DNA from: Sipunculus nudus
Lineage: Eukaryota; Annelida; Sipuncula; Golfingiida; Sipunculidae
Direction of reading: 5' to 3'
Length of the DNA: 64,000 nucleotides
Assembly (NCBI GenBank): GCA_026874595.1
Contig: CM049320.1
Coordinates: forward strand, 11,991,964-12,055,963
A program made the position numbers and the translations under genes. Position 1 is the first letter of the stretch; each line of letters opens with the position of its first letter. This document shows positions 63,110-64,000 of the stretch, piece after piece. The notes under the pieces were generated by a model. It searched no databases and was not told the DNA's origin. It worked only from the letters and a program-made list of their open reading frames with translations.

Positions 63110-63850
63110 GTATATTAAAGTGCCAAATTTACTGTATTAAAATACAATAGCTCTAAGGCACTGTACATAGTAATATACATTAAGATGATTAAAAAAGACA
63201 TTTGAGTGACAGATAATACAATTAAAATTACTAAAAAAGTAGATATGCAGAAAACTAAATAATCGAGAATCCAAACTAAGTGGATGATAACGGCTAATAA
63301 TATGCCAACTGGAAAAGGTGTGTTTTCAGTAGTCTTTTGAAACACGGATCAGTAGTCTTTTGAAACACAGAACACTTGAGGCATCCTTGATATGTTGAGG
63401 AAGATTATTCCAGGGGATAGCGGAGGAGTATCTAAATGATCTCTTTCCATACTGTGTCCGGGCCCTCGGCCCCACAAGGAGAGATTTATTGGCTGACTTT
63501 AGTGCAAGCACCGGGCAATACTCCTTAATCATATCAGCGAGGTATGAAGGTGCCAAGCTATGGAGGGCTTTGTAGGTAAGCAACAGTATTTTAAAACAAG
63601 GTCTGTACTCCACTGGCAGCCAATGTAGCTCCATAAGTACCGGTTTGATGTGAGCTCACTGCTGGGTGAGTGTGATAAGCTGAGCAGCACAATTCTGAAG
63701 GTGCTGCAGCCTGCAAATCTGAGCATGGGTGATGCCATACAGAAGCGAATTGGCATAATTCATTTGCGAGGTCACTAAGGCTTACACCGGCATTTTGCAT
63801 GCATCAGTAGTGATGTATTGCGGAATTCTGCCAATGGATCTGATCTGGTA
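63110..63850 (-). pseudogene. 5'-truncated LINE reverse transcriptase tail
   Basis: On the - strand: ANSLLYGITHAQICRLQHLQ, then MELHWLPVEYRPCFKILLLT, YKALHSLAPSYLADMI and IPWNNLPQHIKDASSVLCFK. These are the C-terminal motifs of CR1/L2-like ORF2. A 3' UTR follows with agtgccttagagctattg. Frame breaks are present and there is no upstream RT core in view. Confidence 0.8.
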
Positions 63851-64000
63851 ATAACATGACCTCAAGACAGAGCTGATGTGTTGCTCCATAGTGAGACAAC
63901 AGTCCTGCATGGCCCACCAGGTTTAAACTAACTTAAGTGATATCTGGCAGATTTGAAACTCGCCTGGTCGTACCATCTCACCCAGGCAAGATTAAAACAA

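Overview
This is eukaryotic (metazoan) DNA, AT-rich and full of repeats. The GT-AG introns, more than ten (AT)n microsatellites, tRNA-derived SINEs, CR1-like LINE remains, and non-autonomous elements that carry tandem repeats and (ACGG)n tails all fit a mollusc. A bivalve is most likely, because ACGG-tailed, tandem-repeat-bearing elements of the pearl/DTC84 type are known there. I found no bacterial or viral genes. All coordinates come from reading splice sites and codon phases by eye.

Layout. At 0.6-4.3 kb (- strand) there are six phase-consistent exons of a gene whose first two exons form a CIDE-N (CAD) domain; its 3' part lies off the left edge. Just upstream on the same strand, 4.7-7.2 kb, is an intact 835-codon ORF with two C2H2 fingers and a CACTA/KDZ-like transposase core. 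A possible 5' leader exon for one or both lies at about 8.54 kb. At 9.8-14.2 kb (-) a small spliced gene is predicted to encode a 103-aa cysteine-pair protein that I do not recognise. From 16.8 to 24.7 kb there are two degenerate LINEs, each interrupted by a copy of a new element type (family A). At 25.2-26.8 kb (-) there is an intronless type II membrane glycosyltransferase of family GT61. From 27 to 43 kb the sequence is almost entirely repeats: families A, B and C, a SINE, and a 4.7-kb family A copy with family B nested in it. At 44.3-45.9 kb (-) are the last four exons of an unrecognised gene. From 48.2 to 62.4 kb (-) are the last 13 coding exons of a class I PI3-kinase catalytic subunit, PIK3CA type. 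They cover the end of the C2 domain, the helical domain and the whole kinase domain, and the 5' exons are off the right edge. Its introns hold SINEs, a family B satellite array, an ATT-rich tract, a minisatellite and a MITE. A 5'-truncated LINE closes the window.

The most unusual content is the CIDE-N gene lying head-to-tail with the transposase-like gene, which may be one two-protein mobile unit or its domesticated relic. Next is the pair of otherwise different satellite-bearing element families that both repeat the palindrome GGTGGCGCCACC.
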